From Chara braunii (Eukaryota > Streptophyta > Charophyceae > Charales > Characeae), in the NCBI GenBank assembly GCA_003427395.1, contig BFEA01000382.1, positions 591,597 through 652,181 of the forward strand: 60,585 nucleotides of DNA. The letters are read 5' to 3'. A program made the position numbers and the translations under genes. Shown one piece after another: positions 34,028 through 45,879 of this stretch (positions are counted from its first letter, which is position 1; each line of letters starts with the position of its first letter). The notes below the pieces were generated by a model. That model searched no databases. It had not been told where the DNA came from and saw only the letters and a program-made list of their open reading frames with translations.

Positions 34028-35880
34028 CTTCAAAAAACGGCCAAGTAAAATCCCGAAATCTCGAAGTGCGATTTCGGTAGTGAAATCCCGAATGTACGTC
34101 CAGATATAATTTCGAAAAACGGCTAAATAAAATCTCGAAATCCCGAAGTGCGATTTCGGTAGTGAATTCCCGAACATAGGTGCGGATATAATTTCGAGAA
34201 ACGGCCAAGTTAAATCCCGAAATATTGAACAGCGATTTCGGTATCGAAATCCCGAACGTACGTGCGGATATAACTAAGAGAAATGACTAAGTAAAATCCC
34301 GAAATCCCGAAGTGCGATTTCGATAACGAAATCCCGAACTGACGTGTGGATGTAACTTCGATAAACGACCAAGTAAAATCCCGAAATCCCGAAGTGCGAT
34401 TTCGGTAACGAAACCCCGAACGCAAGTGCGAATATAACTTCGAAAAACGACCAAGTAAAATCCCGAAATCCCGAAGTACGATTTCGAGAGCGAAATCCCG
34501 AACGTACGTCCAGATATAATTTTGAAAAACGGCTAAGTAAAATCTCGAAATCCCGAAGTGCGTTTTCGGTAGTGAATTCCCGAACGTAGGTGCGGATATA
34601 ATTATGAGAAACGACCAAGTTAAATCCTGAAATATTGAACTGCGATTTCGGTAGCGAAATCCCGAACGTACATGCGGATATAACTAAGAGAAACGACGAA
34701 GTAAAATCTCGAAATCCCGAAGTGCGATTTCGGTAACAAAATCTCAAACGCACGTGTGGATGCAACTTCGAAAAACGACCAAGTAAAATCCAAAAATCCC
34801 GAAGTGCGATTTCGGTAACCATACCCCGAACTCAAGTGCGGATATAACTTCGAAAAACGGCTAAGTAAAATCCCAAAATCCCGAAGTGCAATTTCGGTAG
34901 CAAAATCCCGTACGTACGTCCAGATATAATTTCGAAAAACGGCTAAGTACAATCTCGAAATCCCGAAGTGGGATTTCGGTAGTGAATTCCTGAACGTAGG
35001 TGCGGATATAATTGCAAGAAACGGCCAAGTTGAATCCCGAAATATTGAACTGCAATTTCGGTAGCGAAATCCCGAACGTACGTGCGGATATTTCGAAAAA
35101 CGGCCAAGCAAAATCCCCAAATCCCGAAGTGCGATTTCGGTAGCGAAATCTTGAACGTACGTTCCGATATAATTTGGAAAAATGGCTAAGTAAATTCCTT
35201 AAATCCCGAATTGCGATTTCGGTAGCGAAATCGCGAACGTACGTTCCGATATAATTTCGAGAAACAGCTAAGTAAAATCCCGAAATCCCGAAGTATGATT
35301 TCTGTAACGGAATCCTGAACGCACATGTGAATATAACTTCGAAAAACAACTAAGTTAAATCCTGAAACCCCCAACTGTGATTTCGGTAACGAAATCGATA
35401 ACGAAATCTCGAACGCACGTGCGAGTATTACTTTGAAAAACGGCTGAGTAAAATCTTGAAATCCCGAAGTGCGATTTCTTGAAGTTATATCCAAACGCAC
35501 GTGCAGATATAACTTTGAGAAACGGCTAAGTAAGATCCCGAGATCCCGAAGTATAATTTCGATAATGAAATCCCGAACGCACGTGCGGATATAACTTCGA
35601 AAAACGGCTAACTTAAATCCCGAAATCCCGAAGTGCGATTTCAGTAACGAAATCCCGAACGCATGTGCGGATATAACTTCGAAAAACGGCTAAGCCAAAT
35701 CACTAATTGCGATTTCGGTGACGAAATCCCGAACGAATATGCTGATGTAACTTCGAAAACGTCAAAGTAAAATCCTGAAATCCCGAAGTGCAATTTCAGT
35801 AGCGAAATCCCAAACGGACGTGCGGATTCGGTGTTCCGTTACCGAACATACGTTAAACTACAACTTCGACAAATCACTAA
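34028..35880. repeat. 82-bp satellite with internal hairpin
   Basis: About 22 copies of a monomer containing GTAAAATCCCGAAATCCCGA, AGTGCGATTTCGGTAACG, AAATCCCGAACGTACGTGCG and ATATAACTTCGAAAAACGGC. Spacing at 34063, 34145, 34309, 34391 and 34473 is 82 or twice 82. Most copies keep a perfect hairpin GATTTCG-GTAR-CGAAATC. The minus strand is open for up to about 180 codons because the monomer lacks stops in all three minus frames. More diverged near the right end. Confidence 0.93.
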
Positions 35881-36409
35881 GTTATCGCCTCAACCATAAA
35901 CTTTTCATGGTTATCCATCACTTGAATGTTCTTTTCGAGTCTTAAAAACACGAATTCGTAAACATGGATTTCATCTTCACTAACACAAAGCACGAATTCG
36001 GGTTTATAAACCACGAATTCACTAACGTTTCGCTAACAAGCTTCTTTGTTCAATTTGGCGAATTTTCGGGGTCCATTAACCATCAGTGATTGCATGCATG
36101 ATACGAGATCAATGACAGAGTGATTGCGGGAGCTCTGCCGGAGTTCAGGAGGGACTCTGGAGGCAGGGAACTATGGGTACGCATCACTTAACCCTTTCCC
36201 ATATGCCCTTACAGGCTACGTCCTTCTATTGGACTGCCTGTATGATTGTATGATATACTGCTTGTACTTTCTTCAGGACTAAGATAATCAGAAGGGAAAA
36301 ATGATATATGATTGGAATAAGAATCCTGCCAGGTGAAATGGAAGGAACCGAAATTAACTAAGAAGGAACCTAGACTGTTTGGACTTGAAGAATGAAGTAG
36401 GGCGATGGA
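35881..36409. other. Transition, no gene seen
   Basis: Contains ACGAATTC words (35950-36020) and diverged sequence; nothing recognised. Confidence 0.35.
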
Positions 36410-37430
36410 GGCTCATGTGTGAGCCGTCACACTACTTATGTATGCGCTGACGTGACTGAGGGTTGACACTTAGGTACTCATGAGTGAGTTGCCTTGCTAT
36501 CTGCCAGATCGACTGTCGCCGTGAAGGGAAGATGTGTCTGACAATAACTTATGAAATTTATTAAGTACTCTCTACCGGATCGATTGTCGTCATGATGGGA
36601 CGAGGGTACAAACAAATGCATATGAACTAATCTAAGTACTCTCTACCAGATCGAATGTCGTCGTAATGGGACGAGGGTACAAACGAATGCATGTAAACTA
36701 ATCTACGTACTCTCTACAGGAACAACTGTCGTCGTGACGGGACGAGAATACAAACAATCACTTATGAACTAATCTTAGTACTCTCTACCGGATCGACTGT
36801 CGTCGTGATTGGACGAGAGTACAAACTAACACATATAAACTAATCTAAGTGCTTTCTCAAGGAACGACTGTCGTCGTGATGGGACGAGAGTACAAACAAA
36901 CTCATGCGAACTAATCTAAGTACTCTCTACCGGAGCGACTGTCGTCGTGATGGGACGAGGGTACAAACAAATACTTATGAACTAAAATAGGTACTCTCTA
37001 CCAGATCGACTATCGTCGTGACGAGAGGAGGGTTTAGACACTGACTTATGAGCTAACTTAGGTACTCATGTGTGAGTTACCTTGCTATCTACCTGTTCGA
37101 CTGTCGTCGTAATGGGCAGAGGTATCTTACAATAACTTAGGGACTAAATCAGGGACTCTGTACTGTAGCGACTGTCGTCGTTACGGGAAGAGATACCTGA
37201 CAACAACTAATGAGCTAAATTAGGGGCTCTCTACCGGATCGACTGTCGTCGTAATGGAAAAATAGTACTAACAAATACTTATGAGATAAAATAGGTACTA
37301 TCTACCAGATCGACTATCATCGTGATGGGAGGGGGTACCTAACGTTAACTTGTGAACTAATCTTAGTACTCTCTACCGGATCAATTGTCGTCGTGACGGG
37401 AAGAGGGGTCTGGCACGGAAAATAATAAAG
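36410..37430. repeat. 71-bp tandem array with nested hairpins
   Basis: Spacing of ACTCTCTACC at 36567 and 36638 is 71 bp; about 13 copies. Each unit has an outer pair such as GTACTCTC...GAGAGTAC (36778-36785 with 36815-36822) and an inner CGAC-TGTC-GTCG. Interspersed copies of a second hairpin, CTCA-TGTG-TGAG with outer arms, occur at 36410-36425, 36472-36494 and 37060-37082. Confidence 0.85.
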
Positions 37431-38290
37431 GGAGGCTCCAGGGAGGGTCATCCTCTTCACACGGTCAAGTCTAAGGATGACTAACAATCTGCAAAGAGTA
37501 GGAAATCACATTTCTACTCTTCCTTTTCTAACTTGCTTTCCTTCTGATAGTCCGACCACCAAACCGGTAGAGGGGAGGCTTCTGTAGGAGTCACCCTATT
37601 ACTTGTTTAATGGTTGGACTACTCATAATCCAAGGAAAGTAATAAAGGGGCTTCTGTCGAGGTCTGTCTATTACTTACTTGATTCTGTACTAACTCATGA
37701 AGAGGGTACTCCTGTAGTAATACCCTAAACACTCGTCTTCTATCCAAACTAACCCGGTCTCAAGACGGTCAGCTTCAGAAGGGCAACAAGATACCCTTGT
37801 TATGATTATCCTAATGCACTCATGAAGAGGAACTTGTCATGTGATAGTAGGGGGCTCTTGTGCGGGTCGCCTATTATTCACGCAGACCGTTATTAACCTC
37901 TGGGGAGGGGATGACGTCAAGATCCTTCAGAATGATACCTAAAACAAGTAGCGGGGTGCTTCTGTAGGAGCCTCAACTATTTGTTGTAGGAAGGATGCTC
38001 ATGTGTGAGCTATCCTGTTACTCTGAGCAGATCTTATGTATACATTGAGGGAAACTAAAGAGGGTATCAAATACTCATGTATGACTTATCGATTGTCTGA
38101 TCGACTAACAAATTGCTTGGTTTTGATCAAGTAGCAAGAGATTCATGTTTGAATCGACCTACTACTTGAGTGTGTTAGCACAAATAGCAGAGAAAGGAAG
38201 GAACAATGCTCCTGCTGGAACAAGGCCTTCATATATCTAGGAGAAGGAACAAGGAAATATGTTAAGACCGCGAGAGAAAGAAAATTAAGA
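37431..38290. repeat. Stem-loop array with conserved core
   Basis: Phrases like GGGGCTTCTGTAGGAG recur inside hairpins with different arms: AAGTAATA/TATTACTT (37637, 37669), ATAGTAGG/CCTATTAT with a G-T pair (37844, 37870), AACAAGTAG/CTATTTGTT with a G-T pair (37943, 37977), AGGAT-GCTCA/TGAGC-T-ATCCT (37992-38016), and TCAAGTAG/CTACTTGA around GATTCA/TGAATC (38126-38168). No coding signal. Confidence 0.75.
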
Positions 38291-39299
38291 ACCATCGCGT
38301 AGTCCATAGTTGTCCATGACTTTCAGATGGAAGGCCATAAGGTTGGATAAGTTACATCTTATCTACGTAAGCGTCAAGCGGTGCGCTGATTTCCAAGAGA
38401 GAAAATGCAAGGACGGAGAGTAGGGGGATTATGAGTTTCCCTAAAGACGACCTAGAACATAGGCATGAGACTCCTCGAGAGAAAAGGAGATAGTGACAGA
38501 CGGCTCAGGGTAAGGCTGTGGGAATAAACGTTAGGAGTTAGACCTAGTAAGGCTGTGACAGACGGCTCACTACCCATGTCTAAGGGCTTGACCCTTAGAT
38601 ATCAATATGTGGGGAATCGAGTGGGGGTGTTGAATTTTTGTTGACCTGTGTGTGCGCAGGTCCGGATACATTTTACTGTTGCATTGGAAGGAAAGGATCT
38701 ACAAAAGGATCCAAATTTTCTGTTATCTCTCGATAACAGGTCGGTTGTTATCGATTCAACTTTCCCCTTTGACTTGATACCCACCTCTAAAGTCAAATCC
38801 TGTGGTCAGTAAAACTGTCACCTGTGGTTATTGCCTAAATGGTTCTGGTCACTCTCAAGGGTCTTTTGTAGAAATGTGAGGGGGTTGGGCTTACGTCTCA
38901 GGAAAGACTAGGCTGTCATACATGGTTTGGGAAGTGAGGGACAAGGTCAATGGTTGATGGTTGACGCCGTTAGTGCATGGCATGTGAACTGTCTTTGCAT
39001 TATTATGTGCAGGTTTGTTTTGTGCGTGATTTTGGATTGAACTGGACCTGGTTTGTTGAAGGGTCTCAGACACACGACACTTGTGAAAGTGGGATGGGTT
39101 CTCGGCGGTAATACTTGCATATTCATCATATGTCCAACTTAACTTCAATACTATTCTGATGTTCAGTTAAGTCCTAACCAGTTAAGAAAGCTAGGACGCT
39201 CTTTGGTAGAAAAAAAATTTGATTGATATTGGTCGAAAGAATAATACATTACGCAGTAGCGGAAATAGACTGCCTTATTAAAAGTTCGACCTAAATATC
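38291..39299. other. Noncoding, possibly distal LTR-B; hairpins
   Basis: Holds CTGTTATC/GATAACAG (38720-38727, 38732-38739), the inverted counterpart of 10990-11008, and TTTGACTT/AAGTCAAA (near 38765 and 38790). No gene recognised. Confidence 0.4.
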
Positions 39300-39639
39300 T
39301 AACGGGTCAGTTCTAGGCGTCTTACTGCGGGTACCCCGTTTTATGCTATAGCGATCGAGCAAACGCCCTCGGACGACCTACCTCTACAAAGGCATGTAAA
39401 AGCCTTTACATGTGGGTCAGTAGCTCAACAGGGATACGCCTACTTGAGGGTGGTGACAGCCCGTCGGGTAGAGGTAAGTTGTACCTCGCGGCTCCCCCAC
39501 CTGTCGTGAAGTGTCGTGAGAGGTATAGCACGCGCGCACGGTTGGAGTGGTGACTGATTCTTTTTCAGGAATACATCCTGCGTGACACGACCGTGAGGTT
39601 CAGCGCTCCCAGCGGGGTGCGGGACCACCGTGCGAGACA
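39300..39639 (+). repeat. LTR relic, plus orientation (LTR-B)
   Basis: It aligns with the reverse complement of LTR-A (9489-9860): GGCGTCTTACTGCGGGTACC, GCAAACGCCCTCGG, CAGTAGCTCAACAGGGATAC and GGTGACAG. TCCTGCGTGAC is at 39576-39586, 53 bp before the presumed end GAGACA at 39639. The following CGCCGTCCTGG may be a degenerate PBS. It also contains CATGTAAA-AGCC-TTTACATG (about 39393). Confidence 0.62.
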
Positions 39640-39716
39640 TCGCCGTCCTGGCGCGTTGGTATCCGGAACAACTTCAAGCGTCATCCTTTTCTTTCTGTTT
39701 GTTATCATTATTAATG

Positions 39717-39754
<38 letters not shown>

Positions 39755-40508
39755 TGATTATTATTACCATATTGGTTTTCAGACGCGGCTTTCCTTTTCA
39801 TCTTATGTCATATTGCGGGGAGGCCAACAGTTCGAATTTTGAGTTGTGGTCCAAGTTGGCCGGCCCCACTTATTTCGTCTGAGAATGACCACCGATTGAG
39901 TGTCGCACGGCGAGGCCCCAAAAGAGGGGGGAGACCCGCGGTCGCATCGGCAGGAGGCTCATCACCCCCTATAGGGGGTCATGAACCCCCTCCTTACCAT
40001 CGGACACGGGCACCCAGTGGGAGTAGTCAGATGGCACATTTTGAAGAGGGACGGAGATCTGTCGGTATCCCGTTATGGGACTGTCGTGTCAGGTCTGTGG
40101 GTCACTTTCAGGCCAGAGAAGCATTTCAGTGGTCGGTAGCAGAAGCCAACGCTTTGACCGTTGAGTCCTGAGTCAAGGGCACCTCTTAAATTGTTTAGTT
40201 TCAATCTATTTTATTATTCTGGACCCTTTAAAATTTCTAAATCCAGAAAGGGGGTAAAAAGGATTAATTCGAGTCCGTTAGTTAAAACGTTGGGATTGCG
40301 ATAGAGAGAGATCGTATAAGAAGAGGGAGCTGCCACTTACTGCGAGAAACAGATGGTCTCGCTGTGCTATCGCAAGGAGGGGAGGACAGAGAGGCGAAGT
40401 GTGCGTGTAATCTGTCTGTGTGCCTCTGCTTGTGCACCCTGTAGTGGGTACTGGTCATTCGGGTCAGTAGGCGGAGCTAGCGCGGTGTCTGTTGGACTGA
40501 GCCTAGCT
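39640..40508 (+). other. Leader of unknown element, copy 1; (ATT)n and conserved hairpin
   Basis: (ATT)n at 39713-39756. From about 39790 it matches 59255-59480: TCATATTGCGGGGAGGCCAA, TCGAATTTTGA, the hairpin at 39956-39987 and CCATCGGACACGGG. No ORF of note before 40509. Confidence 0.65.
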
Positions 40509-40988
40509 ATGGCGTTGCACGGGTATAGGCCCGGATACTGGTACCATCAGGCCCGGTGGAAACCCATGTCTGGGGAAGGGCCCTGGATCACAGTAATGCT
40601 CAATCACGACGGTGGTGATGAAGTGAGACTAAAAATCAACGTGGAGGGTGCTAAGGAGGTGGAGATGCGGACTTACCCAAAGCTGCAGGAAGCGATCACA
40701 GAGGCAAAGGATCGTGCGGAGCGGCGCTGCATGAGAGACGGAATGACGACAAAAATGCAGGTAACTGTCTCGTATCATGAGACCGAGACCGAGATGGACA
40801 CAGCAGACGTGGAACAAGCCCATCTGGACCGGGACTCAAGTGGGGAGAGCGAGATGAGCGAGGCAGGGGATCGAGAGACGGACCTTCAGTCCTGGAACAG
40901 ACCAGGCAAGGTCCACAAGAAACACCCGCTGGCAGGACCTGTGGAAGGCGGGCCCGAAACCAGCTCGCGGCAGAATCCCAGAGGGTGA
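40509..40988 (+). CDS. Unknown 159-aa protein (MALHGY family), copy 1
   Basis: Opens with MALHGYRPGYWYHQ. I chose this ATG because the same start and next eight residues occur in the second copy at 59853. Conserved blocks are SGEGP.IT, DRAERR..RDG, VTV.YHETE, GESEMSEA and TDL.SWNRP. The pattern suggests two strands (ITVML, VRLKINVEG), a helix (about 60-85), another strand (MQVTVSYHE), then an acidic, disordered C-terminus ending in basic residues. No signal peptide, membrane segment or known motif. It lies about 870 bp downstream of an LTR end, where a gag would be expected. Function unknown; intact here. Confidence 0.55.
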   Translation: MALHGYRPGYWYHQARWKPMSGEGPWITVMLNHDGGDEVRLKINVEGAKEVEMRTYPKLQEAITEAKDRAERRCMRDGMTTKMQVTVSYHETETEMDTADVEQAHLDRDSSGESEMSEAGDRETDLQSWNRPGKVHKKHPLAGPVEGGPETSSRQNPRG

Positions 40989-43530
40989 GGAAAAGGAAAA
41001 GGGGTGTGAGTCATCGATGAGTGGGCGGACTACCCGTGGCAGCCCGGGGGAGCGAGAAGAGGTCAATATGAGCGAGAGATAGCGCGGCGGTTAACGGAAA
41101 ACAGCGGGAGTGCATGAGCATGGGGCGTGAGCCTACTGCGTTCATCAGTGAAGCGTGAAACAGGTGGGCTCATAGAGAGTGGGACGGCACGAGGCTGTGA
41201 GTAATATACTCAGTCTACGCGTGGTACATTCGGGCAGGAGGGGGCAGAAGCACCGACGTGGCATGGTTTAGAGGGATAGAGAGAGAAAGAGAGTCAACTC
41301 GAGAGACTGGGTAGTAGAGAGAGCAGGTGAAACGGTGAGGGGCCTGGTATTGGCTGACGAGTGACGAGAGAGAGGATAACTAATGCGGGCACGACTTCTT
41401 GGCGGACGACGACTGTTCAAGGTGAACTCGCGCCGTGTACCTGTAAAGAGGCACAACGGACAGGCTTGCTTGGTGAGCTTGGACTACAAGCGTTGCCCTC
41501 GATGGCGTCATCCCTGACGGAGGGGCAAGAGTCACGATTGAGAGAGGGGTGTTGTGACGAGCGTGCATGTTGAAGGAGGTTGACGTCAACTCATCCATAC
41601 AATCCAAATCACTAATTTCAACATACCTCCCACACCTGTTTCCTTGTCTCTAGGGTATGCGTAACCGAGAAGAGGTGCGTGTATAATGCGCTGTGCTATG
41701 GAGGGTAGTTGGACTCTACGCGTATGTATGCACGCGTGTACGTGATTCAGCTGAAGCGAGGCGAGTGAAAAGTCTTTCTGTTGACGTCTTCACACCAGTT
41801 CGTGCCAGAGTGGGACGCACAATGTTGAGTAGGTGAAGCAGTGTGGGAGAAACAAAATGAGCTCCCTGAGTACCGGGTACTCGCTTGACTAGCAAAAATC
41901 TCAGTCATGTCCTTCCCTTTTCTTTTCTTTTCTTTTCTTTTCTTTTCTTTTCTTTTCTTTTCTTTTTTTGGTTCGTACTATTGGTCACTGTCACGAAGTG
42001 ACAAAGGGGCAATCGAACCAAAGGGAGAGACGGTGGCTGGCAGGACATATGTGAGCATACAGTGGACTCTAAAGTGAGTGGTGAAACTCGCACTAAAAAC
42101 TTGTGGAAACCACTTCGATGCTCTCGCTAAGCTTCCCGTGTTCTTTTGTTGAGGGGTGTTTGTGTGGGAACTCGAGCGAGGGAGCCCACATTGATAGCAT
42201 GAGCGATCACACCCGATTCTGTGGTGGGCTGTATAGTTTCAGGCGTACTATTGGCCACCAAGGCGGGCAGAAAGTTATCTGAAGCTCGAGTTGCTAGCAG
42301 ATGAGAAACTAATCTTTTTCTTACACAAGACGTGTTGTGTACTGAGACGACCTAGACGTGTTGATGGCTGGTAAGTCAATTGAGAGGTCGAACGAGCTTT
42401 GGGCACTTTTCGTTGAGGTAAGATGGTTTGACCATGACTAAGCTGATTCTCTTAAGAATGCATAGGATATGACCTTAGTGTGACTTAAGACCGTGTGAGA
42501 GAAGATAACGCGTGTCGAAAAAGAAGACACCACCAGAGCATGAAGAGTGTGATGCCTTACTAGATTATTATTATTATCATTTCTCAAAGTTTTGTTGTTT
42601 TTCGCTGAGGCCGCGGTTCTACTGGGCTTAACGGTGGAACAGGAAGAGTGTCCTTGCTAACTTTAGCTTGTCTCTCTGGCTGGCATGACGCCAGCGATAG
42701 GACGTGTACGGCCATATGCGTGTGTGATCCGATGAGCCCAGATACTCATGCGAACTCAGGATTTGTGCGACTATCTGTACGAATGCGCGAGCGTAAGATC
42801 ATACTAGCCTATGAGCGTTAACGTTGGCTGATGTTAAAAGCGTGTTTGGGACCTTATCTTTCGCGTATACTGGGCCTAAGTGATGAGCTATGGAGGAGGA
42901 AAGAGACAGTTAAAGAGGGTTGTTTATTTGATTGCAAAGTTTTTACTGGATGAAGACTAGTATTAGCAGTCCTGGCTATAGCAGAAGGAGAAAGTCCGAT
43001 GGTTGTTCCTTGATCAGCATTGGTTATGCCCTGACTACCAAAATCTGACAGGTCTGAGTCTTGGAAGGAGGTGGTTCCCTGCATCAGTTTGATCGCTTTG
43101 ACTGTGGGAAATGAATCGGTGTGTATGTGATCCTACTCATGCAGAAGAAAAAAAAATGAGATGAGAGGAAGGGAGAGAGAGAAAGATCTTTAGTTTCAGA
43201 TCCCAGGTGGAATGCACAAACTGTACTTCTTTTTTTTGGGATTGTTTGAAGGGACATGAGACTGTTCTCGTAAACGTCCAAAGCGGGAGAGTCAACCTCT
43301 ACGGTTTCTAAATTTTGGTCAGGTCTATAAGAACTACAGTTGTTCGTCTGAGTGCCTAGTTTAGAGAAACTAATGACTCAATGAAAAGGTTCTAACTAAG
43401 GATTTATCTAAACGTGTCTGCAGTCCAACAGATTTCACCGGCTAATCATGTTGGGTGTATAGCTCGAGGACAGGTTATCTCGCACGTCGATGGTCTAAAC
43501 TAGATAGACCCTTGCCCTTGCAGGACGTTT
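40989..43530. other. Noncoding, with a (TTTTC)n microsatellite
   Basis: (TTTTC)n at about 41916-41966. The 3' part of the unknown element may extend here, but similarity to the second copy stops soon after its ORF. Short open frames show no protein features. Confidence 0.4.
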
Positions 43531-43725
43531 ATGGTTAAGGCAGTCGGGTATTGTGGCAATGGACTGCCGTTAGTGACCTCTAACTCTAGCTGCTCGCAGA
43601 ATGCTTCTTTGATACTGAAGATCGACATTCTATCCCTGGTGGAAAAACACTGCAGCAAAATTCGCCAGTGCGTTTTCTCAAACCTTCTACTTGGAGTAGC
43701 GGTCAAGGAATCTCTGCAAAAATAG
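43531..43725 (+). CDS. Hypothetical 64-aa ORF
   Basis: Not recognised. ATG start, moderate hydrophobicity (ASLILKIDILSLVE) and several Cys. It ends seven bases before the next ORF (43733). It may be an upstream fragment of that gene or chance. Confidence 0.2.
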   Translation: MVKAVGYCGNGLPLVTSNSSCSQNASLILKIDILSLVEKHCSKIRQCVFSNLLLGVAVKESLQK

Positions 43726-43732
43726 AGGAGAC

Positions 43733-43984
43733 ATGGGGAGTGAAGACACTCTATTGGTGTCCTACACATCTTGTCAAGATAGAGTGAAGAATTTGGGGGA
43801 AGAAACGCTAGAAAGCTTTCAGTACCACATAAGGTTAATGAGAGAACATGCACTGACAGTAGTGAAAACACAGAAAACCATTGAATACGTCATATATTTT
43901 TATGAGCCTAACGGGGAGTTGGACAGTACCTACTCGCATCTAGAAATGACTGAACAGGCCAGGACAGAGATTGAAAGGGCCTGA
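43733..43984 (+). CDS. FPY-family protein, copy 0 (short, divergent)
   Basis: An 83-aa ORF from ATG. Residues 20-60 match the core of the three copies downstream: a lead-in Leu-rich helix, F-Q-Y (F codon at 43817), a gap, a strand TIEYVIYFYE and then NGELDSTYSHLE in the place of EGDVYDIRPYVK. The third block (PxPP...W) is absent. Most divergent member; membership is my alignment by eye. Function unknown. Confidence 0.4.
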   Translation: MGSEDTLLVSYTSCQDRVKNLGEETLESFQYHIRLMREHALTVVKTQKTIEYVIYFYEPNGELDSTYSHLEMTEQARTEIERA

Positions 43985-44280
43985 GTGTGCTCAAACTCCT
44001 TTCCCCCTTTTCAACGGCATGCCCGGGCAGTAACCACTCAGTTCCCATATCACGGTACTCAGTACCGTGTTACCAAGTGATTAGCGCTTTGTATGGCGTG
44101 TTAAGTAAACGTCACGGGGCTGTCCAGCTGAGTAAACGAGCCCTCAGTACTCTGCCAAGCAATTATGTGTCCAGTGATTCCCTCAAAACAACAACAACAC
44201 ACCCCGTTGAGAATGCATCAGTAAAGGTCTATCACCTTTTTACTCGTTTTTTCATCGGTATCCGAGTTCTGTAAAAATCA

Positions 44281-44906
44281 GACAGTGCTCTTAGCGGAAG
44301 ACACTGACGGTTGGCTCTAAAATGTATGCTTGTACATGATCATGACTCACCTATTTGAATTATACAGAGACATCAGTTAGAGCCAATCAGCATTCAGCCT
44401 GCACTCGGCCAGACTTTCTTTCGATATGCGATCACTTGCATCATTAGAAAGTCTCAGTTAAGAACGAGCAACTTCCTGACAACCTTTCATTTGTATCTGG
44501 TCAGATTCATTCGAGAATCAGTCAACTTTCAGCTATTACTCAGTCAGCAAAAACTCCGCAGTACTCGGTTTTAGTCAGCAAAATTCCAGCAATCATTTAG
44601 TTCTCATTTCAACAATTAATCAGTTCGCTGATCATAAGTCAAACAGCAAACAATAGTATTCAAACGACAGTCAAGCAGCAGTCAGACAAGCGTTCAAATA
44701 GCATCCAATCAGCTCTCAAACAACGTCTAACTAGCATCCAAGCAGCATCGAACTAGCGGTGAAACAACACTCAAGCACCTGTCGAGGATCTGTTAATTGG
44801 TGACAATTGTTGCCTGATTCAGTGAGCAAACTGTTGGCTTGATCCGTAAAGGACTTATCAATCAGAGATTCAACCACTTTCAGCTATCAAGCAGCTGGCC
44901 AAGCAC
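44281..44906. repeat. Low-complexity CAGT/AGCA-rich tract
   Basis: Many degenerate AGTCAGCA and CAAGCAGCATC words, clearest at 44550-44780. Not a clean tandem repeat. No gene. Confidence 0.5.
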
Positions 44907-45485
44907 ATGATAGAGATCAACCCTATCACGATTGACCAACTGGTCCTCGATAACCTCAACCGGGTAGCCTCGAGAGAGTGCTTCCCCTACAAATATGTCA
45001 GAATCGATGGTTTCAAACCTGAAGATCTGTCAATCTTCATTGCTCTCACAGAGTTTGCAGAGGGTACGGTCAAAGATCTGCGGATCTATCTAAAGAAAGG
45101 GAATGAGGTTCATCCATTTTTTGATGCAGTGTGGGCTGCAGCGGCCGGGTATGTGCAGTGGAAAGCTGAGAGGCTCCAGGCGAACACAAAGCTAGTCTAT
45201 AGCTTCGGGCCTAAGCTTTTCACAGACTATCCCAAATCTCCGGTCCCCTACTATCTTACTGACGACTCTTATTGAGGTGGACTGGTGGACCTGGCCAAGA
45301 GATACGTATCGCCTGCAGAGATCGACTATGAGGCAGTGACTAAGCCCTCCGAGTTTCCACATCTCCGGAGGGACATTTTCTCTCAGCCATATCTCCCCAC
45401 TCTATGGGAGGAGTTATGTGTCATGGTTGACTTCCATATCATGGGACTTGGATGGAAGTGCATAGAGCTAGTGGGTTTCAGGTGA
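44907..45485 (+). pseudogene. FPY-family protein, copy 1 (longest)
   Basis: A single frame of 192 codons from ATG 44907, with one TGA at 45273-45275 at a position where copies 2 and 3 have Trp (D-N-W/T-N-W), so TGG to TGA is likely. Domain blocks: Leu-rich lead-in (LVLDNLNRVAS), F-P-Y (F codon 44982), LSIFIALTEFAEG, EGTVKDLRIYLKKG, a helix (VWAAAAGYVQWKAERLQ), SPVPYYLTDDSY, then an extra C-terminal 60 residues. No known motif, signal peptide or membrane segment. Its clear homology to the two copies downstream shows a real protein family. Function not known. Confidence 0.55.
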
Positions 45486-45879
45486 CTTTACATTCAAACG
45501 CCACAACCTCAGAGAGTACGAAGACATGGCAAGAAGCCCAAATGACAGGTAGCAAAGTGACAGATAGAAAGTGAAGTTCAGAGGGATGAGTGAGGACTCT
45601 TGACTGGTGCTGGACATGCTCTCTTCCATATGTACTCCCTGAAACTATTATGAGTTTTCATTCTTCCCTCATTCTTTTGATCTTGTCATTTGCTCGAATC
45701 AGTCGGTCTTGCTTCTTGCATTGTTCTTGCCTAATGATTGCTATCGTGGATCATTCTGTCATATTTATCAAAATCAGATTGACATAATTGATGCATGCAA
45801 AGCACTCCATAATTTTATGATTATTAATTGCATGACTCTCTGCTGTTCCGAATCAAAATAAAAGATTCTTAAGACAGGG
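45486..45879. other. Noncoding between FPY copy 1 and LTR-C
   Basis: AT-rich, no gene seen. May be the upstream part of LTR-C. Confidence 0.35.

Noticed and set aside
34274-34822. Open frame of about 180 codons on the minus strand
   Set aside because: It is the 82-bp satellite read through; no independent protein signal.
41088-41098. CGGTTAACGGA, like the MITE end
   Set aside because: Only about eleven bases match and there is no partner end nearby.
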